A DNA stretch of 64,000 bases from Limosilactobacillus rudii (GCF_014145455.1 NZ_JACIVB010000033.1:1-64000); one strand, 5' to 3'; shown: positions 27,352-36,031, numbered from the stretch's first letter. Notes: generated by a model from the sequence alone, not told the origin. Made by a program: numbers and translations.

Positions 27352-27369
27352 TTTAGAAAGCGCTTTCAT
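27352..27369. promoter_or_regulatory. Catabolite-responsive element (cre)
   Basis: The minus strand reads ATGAAAGCGCTTTCTAAA, a full match to the Gram-positive cre consensus WTGNAANCGNWNNCW. CcpA could repress both divergent units from here. Confidence 0.75.
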
Positions 27370-27415
27370 AAATTCATTGATTAACAAAAGCATTGGTTGT
27401 ATATTGAAGGCGTGG

Positions 27416-27431
27416 ATGTTAACGCTAACAT
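27416..27431. promoter_or_regulatory. Palindromic LacI-type operator upstream of the GPH transporter
   Basis: ATGTTAACGCTAACAT is a CG-centred palindrome with a single mismatched pair, typical of LacI-family operators. The LacI regulator encoded at 30032 is the obvious candidate ligand-responsive repressor. Confidence 0.6.
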
Positions 27432-27504
27432 CTAATATCTAATATTTATATTTCCTTATTCAGTTTCTGCAATCATTTCGTTTATTCACTATGGAGGGAT
27501 AAAT

Positions 27505-29064
27505 ATGTCTTCGAATGGGTCTGCTGCCAGTTCACCTTCTGGCAAACATAGGATTACGATTATTACAAAGCTTGGCTATGGTTTTGGTAACTTTATCGGT
27601 GGTGGAGCATTGTCAATTTCTTCTGCCTGGTTACTATTCTTCTACACTACCTTTTGTAACCTTCCAGTTTGGCAAGGAACATTGATATTTACAATTGGTA
27701 CTTACTTGGATGTTATTGAGAACCCGCTAATGGGTTACATAACTGATAACTTTAATAACACTCGTACCGGCCGAAAATTTGGTCGACGTCGTTTCTTTAT
27801 TCTCTTGACTGTACCGTTAATGTTTTGGTACCCCCTGTTATGGCAAACTGGTAAGTCATTTGCGTATTATTTAATTACTTACTTGGTATACGAATGGTTC
27901 TATACAATGTTTAATGTTCCGTTCAAGACTTTACCGGTTGAAATGACCAAGGATTATACTGAACGTTCACAACTGACTGGATTTATGTCAGTCTTTGGTA
28001 AAGTTGCTGGTTTTGTTACTTCTGCTTTACCAGGTGTATTCTTTGTCTTAATGGGTAAGAATAATCCTCATTCTTACCAGATGGCAGTATTGACATATGC
28101 TGCTGTTATGGCTCTAGCTGCTTTATGTGTATACCTTGTTACTTGGGAATTGCCGGTTGATGAAGTTAAGTCTGAACATGTTAATGGCTTCTGGGATGGA
28201 TTTAAAAAGATTTTTGTTGATATTGTTTCGACTATGCGGAATAAGAGTTTCCGTTGGCATATCGGAATGTATGCCTTTGGGTTCGGTGGTGAATGGCTTT
28301 TCGCTGCCACCAACACATATTTCTTCATTTTTGTTTTAGCACAGACAAATGTCTTTGTTTCAGAAATTAATTCAATCAATAATATTTTACAATTAATTTC
28401 AACATTCTTTATTATGTGGGTATTTGCAAAGTATGGTAAAGCTTCAAAACCTTACATGTTAGCATTAACAACTGTTATTGTTTCGATGATTGCTTGGTGT
28501 TGTGTTTGGTTTGCCGGAGCAACTTCAATGACATGGCTGATCTTTGCTATTAGTATTGTTTATGGCCTTGGTACTGGTGCTGTTTACTACATTCCATGGG
28601 CTAATTACTCATATATGGCTGATGTCGATGAGGCCATTACTAACCGGCGTCGTGAAGGTATTTACTCTGGTGCTATGACAATGATGGGTAAAATTATGCG
28701 TGCTACCATCATGCTTATCCTTGGATTTGTCCTTACAGAAACTGGATTTGTTAAGGGACGTGCAACTCAGCCATTAAGTGCTCAATGGGGAATTGTATTA
28801 ATTCTCTTAGTTGGTGTTTGCGGCCTTGAAGTTCTTGGTATTTGGAGTTCTAAGCACATGCATGTTAACCGTGATACCTTAAAGATTTTAAACGATGAAA
28901 CTAAACGTCGTCATGAAGGTGGAAAACCCGAAGATGTTGATCCTAAGACTAAAGCGGTTGTTGAAGACCTTACCGGATTTAAGTATGATCAATGCTATGG
29001 TAATAATAATGTTGGTTATCAAGAAAAATCAGATTCTGTTAACCAAGTTTCGACTTTTCATTAA
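27505..29064 (+). CDS. GPH-family oligo-uronide/sugar symporter
   Basis: The 519-residue protein is a twelve-helix glycoside-pentoside-hexuronide:cation symporter. The family cytoplasmic loop GYITDNFNNTRTGRKFGRRR (about 73-92) is clear, and a charged tail of about 70 residues ends the protein. It faces GH28-GH105 across a shared regulatory region, so it probably imports the galacturonide oligomers these cytosolic enzymes cleave. Substrate assignment is from context. A terminator follows. Confidence 0.85.
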   Translation: MSSNGSAASSPSGKHRITIITKLGYGFGNFIGGGALSISSAWLLFFYTTFCNLPVWQGTLIFTIGTYLDVIENPLMGYITDNFNNTRTGRKFGRRRFFILLTVPLMFWYPLLWQTGKSFAYYLITYLVYEWFYTMFNVPFKTLPVEMTKDYTERSQLTGFMSVFGKVAGFVTSALPGVFFVLMGKNNPHSYQMAVLTYAAVMALAALCVYLVTWELPVDEVKSEHVNGFWDGFKKIFVDIVSTMRNKSFRWHIGMYAFGFGGEWLFAATNTYFFIFVLAQTNVFVSEINSINNILQLISTFFIMWVFAKYGKASKPYMLALTTVIVSMIAWCCVWFAGATSMTWLIFAISIVYGLGTGAVYYIPWANYSYMADVDEAITNRRREGIYSGAMTMMGKIMRATIMLILGFVLTETGFVKGRATQPLSAQWGIVLILLVGVCGLEVLGIWSSKHMHVNRDTLKILNDETKRRHEGGKPEDVDPKTKAVVEDLTGFKYDQCYGNNNVGYQEKSDSVNQVSTFH

Positions 29065-29100
29065 TTAAGGGATAAGATTAAACATTAAAATAGTGATTGA

Positions 29101-29134
29101 AAGTTGGGTTTAAGAAGAGAACTCAACTTTTTTG
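29101..29134 (+). terminator. Terminator after the GPH transporter
   Basis: AAGTTGGGTT pairs with AACTCAACTT, followed by T residues. Confidence 0.8.
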
Positions 29135-29150
29135 TTAATGGAGTGAGCTC

Positions 29151-29893
29151 ATGATAGTTATTAATATTTTTCCTAATCAAAGAATTCAAAGTATCTTAGA
29201 TAAATTTCAAAAGGTTATCTTATCATCGGAAAAGGTAATTATTAATATTCATGCAGGAATTTATAACCAACGTGTTCATATTATCGGTAATAATGTTGAA
29301 ATTTTGGGTCACGGAATAGTTATTATTAATAATAGCTTGGGAGCCAAACAATTAGGACATAATGTCTAGGACCTGTGATTAAGATAAATAGGGATAAAAC
29401 AATAACTGATACTCCTGTAAAAAGAAAACGGGGAAAAACAAGGTATATTTTTCAAAAATGTACTATTCAAGGAAATGTTGATTATATCTTTGGCGGCGGT
29501 AGTGCATTATTCGTGGAATGTATCATAAATAGTATTTATAGTGATGAGGGTGAGAGTTATATTTGTGCGCCATGTACTAGTCATTTAAGAGCATATGGTT
29601 TTGTTTTTTATCACTGTAAGATTAACTGTGATGATAGTCAACAAAATAATTATCTGGGACGACCATGGAGAGAATTTGCCAAAGCTTATTTTATTAATTG
29701 TGATATGTCAGCAAACTTACTTGAAAATGGATGGCATTATTGGGGTGATGATCCAGCCTCTGTACAAAAGGCTGATTTTAGAGCTTATCAGGCTAATACC
29801 AAATTGATTGATCAATATTGGGCAATATCTTCGAAAAATATACCAACGGAATTAATAGCTTCTCTTCAACGATATTTTAATATTAATCTTTAA
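29151..29893 (+). pseudogene. Pectin methylesterase (CE8) remnant
   Basis: Two frames together cover parts of a CE8 pectinesterase, which removes methyl esters from pectin. The first (29151-29369) has the N-terminal NIHAGIYNQRVHI strand region and ends in a stop. The second (29375-29893, shifted by two) has the catalytic GNVDYIFGGG and LGRPWRE motifs and the C-terminus. The region between, which should carry the QDTL motif with the other catalytic Asp, is missing (about 50 residues). Deletion plus frameshift means no active enzyme. The remnant indicates a once larger pectin pathway. Confidence 0.85.
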
Positions 29894-29906
29894 TAATCAT
29901 AAATTA

Positions 29907-29920
29907 TATTCACGTGAACA
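29907..29920. promoter_or_regulatory. LacI-type operator upstream of the LacI regulator gene
   Basis: TATTCACGTGAACA differs from the perfect palindrome TGTTCACGTGAACA (found at 35706) at one position. Its place before the regulator gene suggests autoregulation. Confidence 0.65.
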
Positions 29921-30031
29921 TTCTGTCATTAAAGGATTAATTTAAAAACACAATCCATTAATATTGATAAGCAATATCATCTTTTGTTATTATTTACACT
30001 AACAACATATCTAATTGAGGGGGAATGGATT

Positions 30032-31042
30032 ATGAATGATAAAGTTACAATAAAAACGATTGCTAAAATCGCTAATGTTTCGCATACGACTGTCTCACGA
30101 GCGTTGAATGACAGTCCTTTAGTGAAAGAGAAAACTAAGAAAGAAATTCATGAGATTGCTGAAAGATTAAATTATTCGCCAAATTTGAACGCTAAGGCTT
30201 TAGTTGAACATCGATCTTTCATTATTGCGGTTTATTTTACAGACCTAAATAGTGGAACCTCACCAAGTTTCATGTCAGAAATGCTTCACCAGATAAAAGA
30301 AATGCTACCTAAAGGGTATGAGATTGCGGTAGATAGTTTTGCAAGTTTACGTCAGTCAAAGCAAGCAATAAATTTACGGTTTGATGGGGCATTAGTTGTT
30401 AGTCAATCGTCGACTGATGATGTCTATATTGAACAGTTGGCCAATACGGGTAAACCAGTTGTTATTTTAAATCGAAAGGTAGAACGAACGGATCTCTTTA
30501 ATTATGCGTCGGATGATTATTCTGGGACAGTTACCGCAGTCGAGTACTTATTAAGGATGGGACACCGAAGAATTGGAATTATTTCTGGTAAAGAAGAATT
30601 TACATCGTCGCAAAATCGGCTAGCCGGTTTTGTAGATACATTACAAAAGCACGGTATTTCGCTAAATAACAAGTGGGTAGTAGCTGGTGATTATAGCGTA
30701 AAGTCAGGTTATAATGCGATGGAGAAAATTTTAAATCTTGGTGAGCTCCCAACATGTGTTTTTGCTTCCAATGACGATATGGCAATGGGAGCCATGCGCG
30801 CCTGTGAAGATTATGGCTTTAGTGTGCCAGAACAAATCTCATTCATGGGTTTTGACGATAGTTCATATTCAAATTACTGCATTCCACGCTTGACTACCAT
30901 CAAGAAGCCAATGCGTGAAATCACAAACAATGGAATTAAAACATTAAATGATCTAATTAATAATCAAAGTCCTAAAACGGTGCAATCACTGAACATAAAG
31001 CCATCTTTAGTCGTTCGTGAATCCGTAAAAAAACTAAATTAG
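30032..31042 (+). CDS. LacI-family transcriptional regulator of the uronate island
   Basis: The 336-residue regulator has an N-terminal LacI helix-turn-helix (TIKTIAKIANVSHTTVSRALND, about 5-26), the hinge helix SPNLNAKALVE, and a periplasmic-binding-protein-like effector domain (about 60-330). It probably senses a uronate or keto-deoxy sugar and binds the CG-centred palindromes at 27205, 27416, 29907, 31216, 35706 and 36009. The start is the ATG at 30032, behind GAGGGGGA; an upstream in-frame start would precede that site. It resembles RegR/KdgR-like LacI regulators, but the effector is unproven. Confidence 0.85.
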   Translation: MNDKVTIKTIAKIANVSHTTVSRALNDSPLVKEKTKKEIHEIAERLNYSPNLNAKALVEHRSFIIAVYFTDLNSGTSPSFMSEMLHQIKEMLPKGYEIAVDSFASLRQSKQAINLRFDGALVVSQSSTDDVYIEQLANTGKPVVILNRKVERTDLFNYASDDYSGTVTAVEYLLRMGHRRIGIISGKEEFTSSQNRLAGFVDTLQKHGISLNNKWVVAGDYSVKSGYNAMEKILNLGELPTCVFASNDDMAMGAMRACEDYGFSVPEQISFMGFDDSSYSNYCIPRLTTIKKPMREITNNGIKTLNDLINNQSPKTVQSLNIKPSLVVRESVKKLN

Positions 31043-31060
31043 TTATTTTTTTCACAAAAG

Positions 31061-31120
31061 TTGTTAACGTTTTCAAAAAGATGTGGTATTATAACAAGTG
31101 TTAAGGAAATCGCTTTCGAA
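31061..31120 (+). promoter_or_regulatory. Regulatory region with cre-like sites before the second GPH transporter
   Basis: TTGTTAACGTTTTCAA (31061-31076) and GGAAATCGCTTTCGAA (31105-31120) each differ slightly from the cre consensus; the first also resembles a LacI-type operator. A TATTATAA-type -10 lies between them (31087-31094). Confidence 0.45.
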
Positions 31121-31215
31121 ATTGAAATGATAGAACTTCCTTAGCGATTGCAATCATTCACAGTAATTACTGTTTATAAAGTTGCGTAGAGGCAGCTTTT
31201 AATTTTATTTGTAAA

Positions 31216-31229
31216 TGTTCACGTGTGCG
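31216..31229. promoter_or_regulatory. Half-conserved LacI-type operator
   Basis: TGTTCACGTGTGCG has a perfect left half of the TGTTCACGTGAACA palindrome and a degenerate right half. It lies about 35 bases upstream of the transporter start. Confidence 0.5.
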
Positions 31230-31263
31230 TTATGCTCTTGATAATTTAAGGGAGGTCATGCTG

Positions 31264-32736
31264 TTGGATACCACATCTGTTAAAGACTCAACCGTAAAAG
31301 ATTCAGCCAATAGTAAAGTTGCTAAAACTGACAACTTTAATAAGCAGATTCCAACCCATCAAAAAATTTTCTATGGTTTTGGTGATTTTGGTAACGGATT
31401 TATGTTTGACTTAGGTCAAGCTTACCTGACTAAGTTCTGGATTGATGCTGCAGGAATCGGTGCTGGTGCTGTTGCAGGAATCTTTGCATTTACTAAGATT
31501 TTTGATGCTTTCATGGACCCAATTGCTGGTTCGTTTGTCGATGGTCGGAAGAATATTGGTAAACGGGGGAAATTCCGCCCTGTTATGATGGTTTCAGCAA
31601 TTATTTTGGGAATTATGACGGTGGTTACCTTCACGATGCCGATGGGACTGACGACCACCCAAAAGATCATCTATGCTTATGCTGTTTATATGATCTGGGG
31701 AGTTGTTTATTCGTTTACTAATGATCCGTATGGGTCGCTAGCGTCGGTCATGTCGCGGAATCCACAAGACCGAAGTTTCATGGCGACTACTCGTCAAGTT
31801 GGTTCTGTTGGTGCACAGTTTATTGCCGGGGTTGCCTTTATTCCATTAATGGAACTTGTCGGTGGTGGTATGAGTAGCAAAGATCAACTTCACGGTTACT
31901 TCTTTGCTGCAGCGGTATTTGCTGTTATCGGTGTTGCAATGTTTGCTGTTTGTTATTTAGGAACCAAGGAAAATGTTAAAGTTCACCGTGACAAGAATGC
32001 CAAACGAGAAGGGTTCAAAGATTATATCAAAGTTGTATTTACTAATGGACCGCTTGGTGCCTTGATTTTAATGACATTGTTCACGATTTCAGCAATGAAT
32101 ACTAATAACCAAATGATGGTATTCTATGCTCAATATAATTTAGGTAACATTGGACTACAGCCAGTTATTAATGCTGTAATGATGGGCTGCTCGATTGTTG
32201 GTGTCTTTATGATTCCAGCATTAACAAAACGCTTTGGTCAAAAGCGGACGGCGATGTGGTCATTTGTTGTCGGTGCAATTGCTAATATTTTGAATTTCTT
32301 CTTACCAAGTAACGTAATCACTTTCATTGTTTTAGTTACGATTGGTTATACTGCCTTAGCAATTCCTAATGGTATTACCTGGGCGATGGTTTCTAACGCG
32401 ATTGATTATGGTGAATGGCATACTGGAATGCGAAAAGAAGGTATTACCTATGCAGCCTTCAACTTCTCGCGTAAGATTGCGCAATCAATTGCGGCATTGG
32501 TAAGTGCTGGTGTATTAGCAGTTACCGGTTATGTTGCTAATGCGCACCAAACTGCTCGTACCCTTCAAGGTATCAAGGCAGCGATGACGCTTTATCCAGG
32601 TTTCTGCTTGATTATGGCCGCAATTATTATTGGTTTCTTATATAAAATCAGTGATAGTAAATTTAAGCAAATTGCTACTGACCTTGATAATGGTAAGTGG
32701 GAACATGGTGTTATTGGTGACGAAGATGTCAAATAG
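31264..32736 (+). CDS. GPH-family hexuronide symporter
   Basis: The 490-residue glycoside-pentoside-hexuronide:cation symporter has twelve helices. The family segment DAFMDPIAGSFVDGRKNIGKRGKFRP (about 78-103) is conserved, as is the charged segment NAIDYGEWHTGMRKEG. It is followed by uxaC 50 bases later, so it probably imports galacturonate, glucuronate or their oligomers. I prefer the TTG at 31264, eight bases after GGGAGG; the ATG at 31258 is only two bases away. Confidence 0.85.
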   Translation: MDTTSVKDSTVKDSANSKVAKTDNFNKQIPTHQKIFYGFGDFGNGFMFDLGQAYLTKFWIDAAGIGAGAVAGIFAFTKIFDAFMDPIAGSFVDGRKNIGKRGKFRPVMMVSAIILGIMTVVTFTMPMGLTTTQKIIYAYAVYMIWGVVYSFTNDPYGSLASVMSRNPQDRSFMATTRQVGSVGAQFIAGVAFIPLMELVGGGMSSKDQLHGYFFAAAVFAVIGVAMFAVCYLGTKENVKVHRDKNAKREGFKDYIKVVFTNGPLGALILMTLFTISAMNTNNQMMVFYAQYNLGNIGLQPVINAVMMGCSIVGVFMIPALTKRFGQKRTAMWSFVVGAIANILNFFLPSNVITFIVLVTIGYTALAIPNGITWAMVSNAIDYGEWHTGMRKEGITYAAFNFSRKIAQSIAALVSAGVLAVTGYVANAHQTARTLQGIKAAMTLYPGFCLIMAAIIIGFLYKISDSKFKQIATDLDNGKWEHGVIGDEDVK

Positions 32737-32786
32737 TTTGGTTTTGTCGTCCAGTAAGGATCAGATTTTATGAGGAGGAATCTATC

Positions 32787-34256
32787 ATGACATTACTTGA
32801 TAAGAATTTTTTGTTAACTAATGAATGGGGTAAAAAGTTATTCTTTGACTATGCTAAGGACATGCCAATCATTGACTTTCACTGTCATTTAAATCCAGAA
32901 GAAATTTATGAAAACAAAAATTATGCCAACATTACACGGGTATGGATCAACGAAGACCACTATGGTGACCACTACAAGTGGCGCTTGATGCGGGCAAACG
33001 GTGTTCCAGAAGACCTAATTACTGGTGATGCTGATGACTATGAAAAGTTCTTAGCCTGGGCTGGAACAATCGAAAAGGCAGTTGGTAACCCGGTTTATGA
33101 ATGGACGCACCTCGAACTTCGGCGGTTCTTTGGTATCGATGAACCTTTGACAAGAAAGAACGCTCCAGAAGTTTGGAAAAAAGCCAATGCGCTTTTGCAA
33201 ACGGATGATTTTAAGCCTCGTAACCTTATTAAGCTTTCTAATGTTAAGGCTGTCTGCACAACTGATGATCCTGCATCAGATCTTCATTACCACAAATTAT
33301 TAAAGAAAGATGAACGGGAAAATGGCTTCCGAACATTACCAGCAATGCGGCCAGACAACTTAATTCAAATTAACAAGCCAACGTTTGCTGAATATATCAA
33401 GAAGCTTAGTGACGTTTCTGGTGTTAAGATTGAATCATTCCGTGATTTGATTAAGGCAATGGATCAACGGTTCCAATACTTTAATGAAATGGGCGGTCGT
33501 TTATCAGACCACTCGTTACTTACTTACCATTACGCTGAAGCAACAGATGATGAACTAGATGCAATCATGAAGAAGGCTGAGGCAAATGAAGAAGTAACGG
33601 GCATTGAATATGATAAGTGGTTGACGATGTTCCTTGAAGAAATGATGAAGTTGAACACTAAGTACAATTGGACAATGCAATTCCACATTAATTCAATTCG
33701 GGACCTTAACCATCCAATGTTCAAACAACTCGGTCAAGATACTGGTTATGATGCAATGGGAACTCAACCGGATATCGTATCACATATGCAAAAGCTATAT
33801 ACTAAGATGCGTGATACAAATGACATTCCAAAGACAATCTTCTACTCACTAAATCCTAATGACTGGATGCAGTTAGTAACATTAATGGGATGCTTCTTAG
33901 AAGGCGGTAAGCAACGGATGCAACTTGGTGCCGCATGGTGGTTTAACGATACTGCTGAGGGAATGACGACTCAATTACGTGATTTTGCTCAACAAAGTCT
34001 TTTACCTAACTTTGTCGGAATGCTCACTGACTCACGGAGCTTCCTTTCATATCCACGGCACGAATACTTCCGTCGTGTATTATGTAACTTTATTGGTAGC
34101 CTTGTTGAACAAGGACGGGCACCAGAAGACAAGGAATACCTTGGAAAGATTGTCCAAGATATTGCCTACAATAATGCTTATGAATACTTTGGCTTCTTTA
34201 GTGATGCTACACCAGAAGAATTATTTGATAAGCACGAAAATCCATTTCAATATTAA
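32787..34256 (+). CDS. uxaC: Uronate isomerase
   Basis: UxaC isomerises galacturonate to tagaturonate and glucuronate to fructuronate, the first cytosolic step of both pathways. The 489-residue protein is an amidohydrolase-fold enzyme with the metal motif IIDFHCHLNPEEI (about 29-41) and the conserved LGAAWWFNDTAEGMTTQL and LTDSRSFLSYPRHEYFRR blocks. The start follows GAGGAGG. It is co-transcribed with the upstream GPH symporter and ends at a strong terminator. Confidence 0.95.
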   Translation: MTLLDKNFLLTNEWGKKLFFDYAKDMPIIDFHCHLNPEEIYENKNYANITRVWINEDHYGDHYKWRLMRANGVPEDLITGDADDYEKFLAWAGTIEKAVGNPVYEWTHLELRRFFGIDEPLTRKNAPEVWKKANALLQTDDFKPRNLIKLSNVKAVCTTDDPASDLHYHKLLKKDERENGFRTLPAMRPDNLIQINKPTFAEYIKKLSDVSGVKIESFRDLIKAMDQRFQYFNEMGGRLSDHSLLTYHYAEATDDELDAIMKKAEANEEVTGIEYDKWLTMFLEEMMKLNTKYNWTMQFHINSIRDLNHPMFKQLGQDTGYDAMGTQPDIVSHMQKLYTKMRDTNDIPKTIFYSLNPNDWMQLVTLMGCFLEGGKQRMQLGAAWWFNDTAEGMTTQLRDFAQQSLLPNFVGMLTDSRSFLSYPRHEYFRRVLCNFIGSLVEQGRAPEDKEYLGKIVQDIAYNNAYEYFGFFSDATPEELFDKHENPFQY

Positions 34257-34266
34257 TTAGATTTAT

Positions 34267-34304
34267 AAGGAGCTGTAATAAATGTTAAATTACGGCTCCT
34301 TTTT
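34267..34304 (+). terminator. uxaC terminator
   Basis: AAGGAGCTGTAAT pairs with ATTACGGCTCCTT, followed by T. Because this hairpin contains the apparent Shine-Dalgarno site and ATG at 34282, the next gene more likely starts at 34321. Confidence 0.8.
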
Positions 34305-34320
34305 GTTAGGGGTGATTAAA

Positions 34321-35523
34321 ATGAAGTATCCAGGAGAGCCACTCAATATTTTACATACAATTGGGTTAAAAGAACTATATCCAATTATTAGGATTAGTTT
34401 TACGGTTAAGGGTAATTTTGACGTGAACCGGTTTAAACAGGCAATCATGTTAACGGAAAAGGTTGTTCCAGAGCTATTTTGTAAGTACTCTTTAACTGAT
34501 AACTCATTTATTCCTGTTACTGATGACTTAGAAGGTGTTCTTTTTATTGGCATCGATCCTGATATTGATAGCGAGCGATGGGATCTTTTTGCGGACCCTC
34601 AACTGCGAATTTATTTAAACCACAATCGGGTGACAATCTATCTTAGCCATATTCTGACTGATGGTGCTGGCGGAAAGCAATTCCTGTACTTACTTGCAAA
34701 AGCGTATAACGAAGGGGTGGTTGATAATTGTCAGAATCATCAAGATATTGACTGGCTACGTAAACTTTTGGCTGAGCACCCAGTAAAGGTTGATCATAGG
34801 GTTGACCATCCGACTCAACCACTCAGTTTGCCTAAATTAGCGGACGATGACCAGCAATCTCGGCGAACGCTAGCAATTAATTTAACTCCTGCTGAAGGAA
34901 AAGAACTAATAAAGGCTGCCCATCATGAAAAAGTTACATTAAATGACCTATTTATGGCAGCATTCGGTCAGGCAATTCAGCGCTATTCCGACGCCAACTC
35001 AATTTCATTGGCGTGTCCGACTGATATGCGCCAATTTATTCCTAAAAAAGGACAGTTACGCATTGCGAATCATACTTCCCGTTATAATATTTCGGTCCGA
35101 TCGAAATTAAGTGCGCCCTTTGAAAAGCTAGTCTGGTCAATTCACCAGGCAATGCAAGAAAATAAAGATAATTTTCAGTGTTTTCAATCAGTTAAATCGC
35201 TAATTGATAATTATGATAAGTATTCGCTTAGTGAATTGCAGCAAACCGTTGAAGATAACTACCATGTGCGTAATATTTCGTATACCAATTTTGGTATTAT
35301 TGATGACCACCAATTTCACTTTAATGGTTGTTCCATTGAGGATTTCTATATGCTAGGGACATACCGCCGATATCCAATGTTCCAGGTTGCTGTTAGTACT
35401 TATCGAAACCGAATTACATTTGCATTTGCGATGGTTGGTACGGATCAAGAAGAGCGTTTTGGTAGGGCAATAATGATGACGATGGTTGATTTGCTAAGAA
35501 ATTATACAGAGAAGTTTGGCTAG
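34321..35523 (+). CDS. Condensation-domain / acyltransferase-like protein
   Basis: The 400-residue protein has the CoA-dependent acyltransferase fold of condensation domains and alcohol acetyltransferases. The catalytic HxxxDG motif is HILTDGAGG (about 115-123), and ACPTDMRQFIPKKGQL corresponds to the later conserved segment. It has no carrier or adenylation domains. It might acetylate an alcohol or link an acyl group to an amine; the substrate is unknown. The start is the ATG at 34321, behind AGGGGTGA. It sits between uxaC and the small peptide gene inside the uronate island, where it has no obvious pathway role. Confidence 0.7.
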   Translation: MKYPGEPLNILHTIGLKELYPIIRISFTVKGNFDVNRFKQAIMLTEKVVPELFCKYSLTDNSFIPVTDDLEGVLFIGIDPDIDSERWDLFADPQLRIYLNHNRVTIYLSHILTDGAGGKQFLYLLAKAYNEGVVDNCQNHQDIDWLRKLLAEHPVKVDHRVDHPTQPLSLPKLADDDQQSRRTLAINLTPAEGKELIKAAHHEKVTLNDLFMAAFGQAIQRYSDANSISLACPTDMRQFIPKKGQLRIANHTSRYNISVRSKLSAPFEKLVWSIHQAMQENKDNFQCFQSVKSLIDNYDKYSLSELQQTVEDNYHVRNISYTNFGIIDDHQFHFNGCSIEDFYMLGTYRRYPMFQVAVSTYRNRITFAFAMVGTDQEERFGRAIMMTMVDLLRNYTEKFG

Positions 35524-35532
35524 TTTAAGTAC

Positions 35533-35562
35533 GGCTCCCAGAAATAGGGAGTCTTTTATTTT
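35533..35562 (+). terminator. Terminator after the acyltransferase-like gene
   Basis: GGCTCCC pairs with GGGAGTC around a short loop, followed by a T-rich stretch. Confidence 0.75.
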
Positions 35563-35571
35563 AAGAAAGGA

Positions 35572-35623
35572 TTGACTAAAAGCAGAGTAGTGGTTACAAT
35601 TCTAGTATACTAATATATCAGTT
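35572..35623 (+). promoter_or_regulatory. Promoter 1 of small peptide gene with palindromic operator
   Basis: TTGACT (35572-35577) and TACAAT (35595-35600) are 17 bases apart. Directly downstream is TAGTATACTA (35603-35612), a perfect palindrome. It lies within a longer element whose bases 35606-35623 are the exact reverse complement of 44095-44112 upstream of uxuB. I infer binding by the GntR-family regulator. Confidence 0.65.
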
Positions 35624-35660
35624 ATTAAAACGTTTTATATAATAAAAGAATATTTTCCTC

Positions 35661-35719
35661 TTGCATATAGGAATATATGTAGTAGAATACATGGTGTTGA
35701 TGTATTGTTCACGTGAACA
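35661..35719 (+). promoter_or_regulatory. Promoter 2 of small peptide gene with LacI-type operator
   Basis: TTGCAT (35661-35666) and TAGAAT (35683-35688) are spaced by 16 bases. TGTTCACGTGAACA (35706-35719) is a perfect 14-base palindrome around the expected +10 to +25 position, well placed to block transcription. Confidence 0.7.
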
Positions 35720-35740
35720 TAAGGAAGAGGAGAATGTTAT

Positions 35741-35920
35741 ATGAGTTTAATTAAAAGTTTGATTGTTGTAGTTGTTGCCAGCGTACTATTAGCAGGCGGT
35801 GTAAGCGCAAGTTCGATTTATGCTACCAATAAAAATGCTAATAGTCACGACATTAGTTACCAGATGACAAACATTGTGAATAAAAATAAAGAAACAATTG
35901 ATTACCAATTAAATAAATAG
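35741..35920 (+). CDS. Small secreted or membrane-anchored peptide, 59 residues
   Basis: The short frame begins with ATG seven bases after GAGGAGA. It encodes a Lys-containing start (MSLIKS) and a hydrophobic stretch (about 7-22, LIVVVVASVLLAGGVSA), which fits a signal peptide with an AXA-like site (VSA, about residue 23) or a membrane anchor. A polar 36-residue tail rich in Asn and Lys follows. I know no matching family. Two promoters, each with a palindromic operator, and a terminator frame it as its own transcription unit, which argues for a real gene. A signalling, sensing or transporter-accessory role is possible but not shown. Confidence 0.75.
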   Translation: MSLIKSLIVVVVASVLLAGGVSASSIYATNKNANSHDISYQMTNIVNKNKETIDYQLNK

Positions 35921-35932
35921 GTTAACCCTTGG

Positions 35933-35962
35933 AGGCTAGCGTTTAGATAGCCTTTTTCTTTT
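35933..35962 (+). terminator. Terminator of the small peptide gene
   Basis: AGGCTA pairs with TAGCCT around a nine-base loop and is followed by T-rich sequence. Confidence 0.75.
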
Positions 35963-36002
35963 AAAAAGACTTGATCAATTTTGTACAAACTTCCAAATAC
36001 TA

Positions 36003-36031
36003 TTGAAAGTTTCACGTTAACATTCTATAAT
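36003..36031 (+). promoter_or_regulatory. uxaB operon promoter with operator in the spacer
   Basis: TTGAAA (36003-36008) and TATAAT (36026-36031) are exactly 17 bases apart. The spacer contains GTTTCACGTTAACA (36009-36022), a variant of the LacI-type operator, so repressor binding would exclude RNA polymerase. The leader to uxaB is about 150 bases long. Confidence 0.75.

Noticed and set aside
34282..34320. Upstream ATG with an AAGGAG site for the acyltransferase-like gene
   Set aside because: Both lie within the uxaC terminator hairpin; the ATG at 34321 has its own ribosome binding site and begins the recognisable domain.
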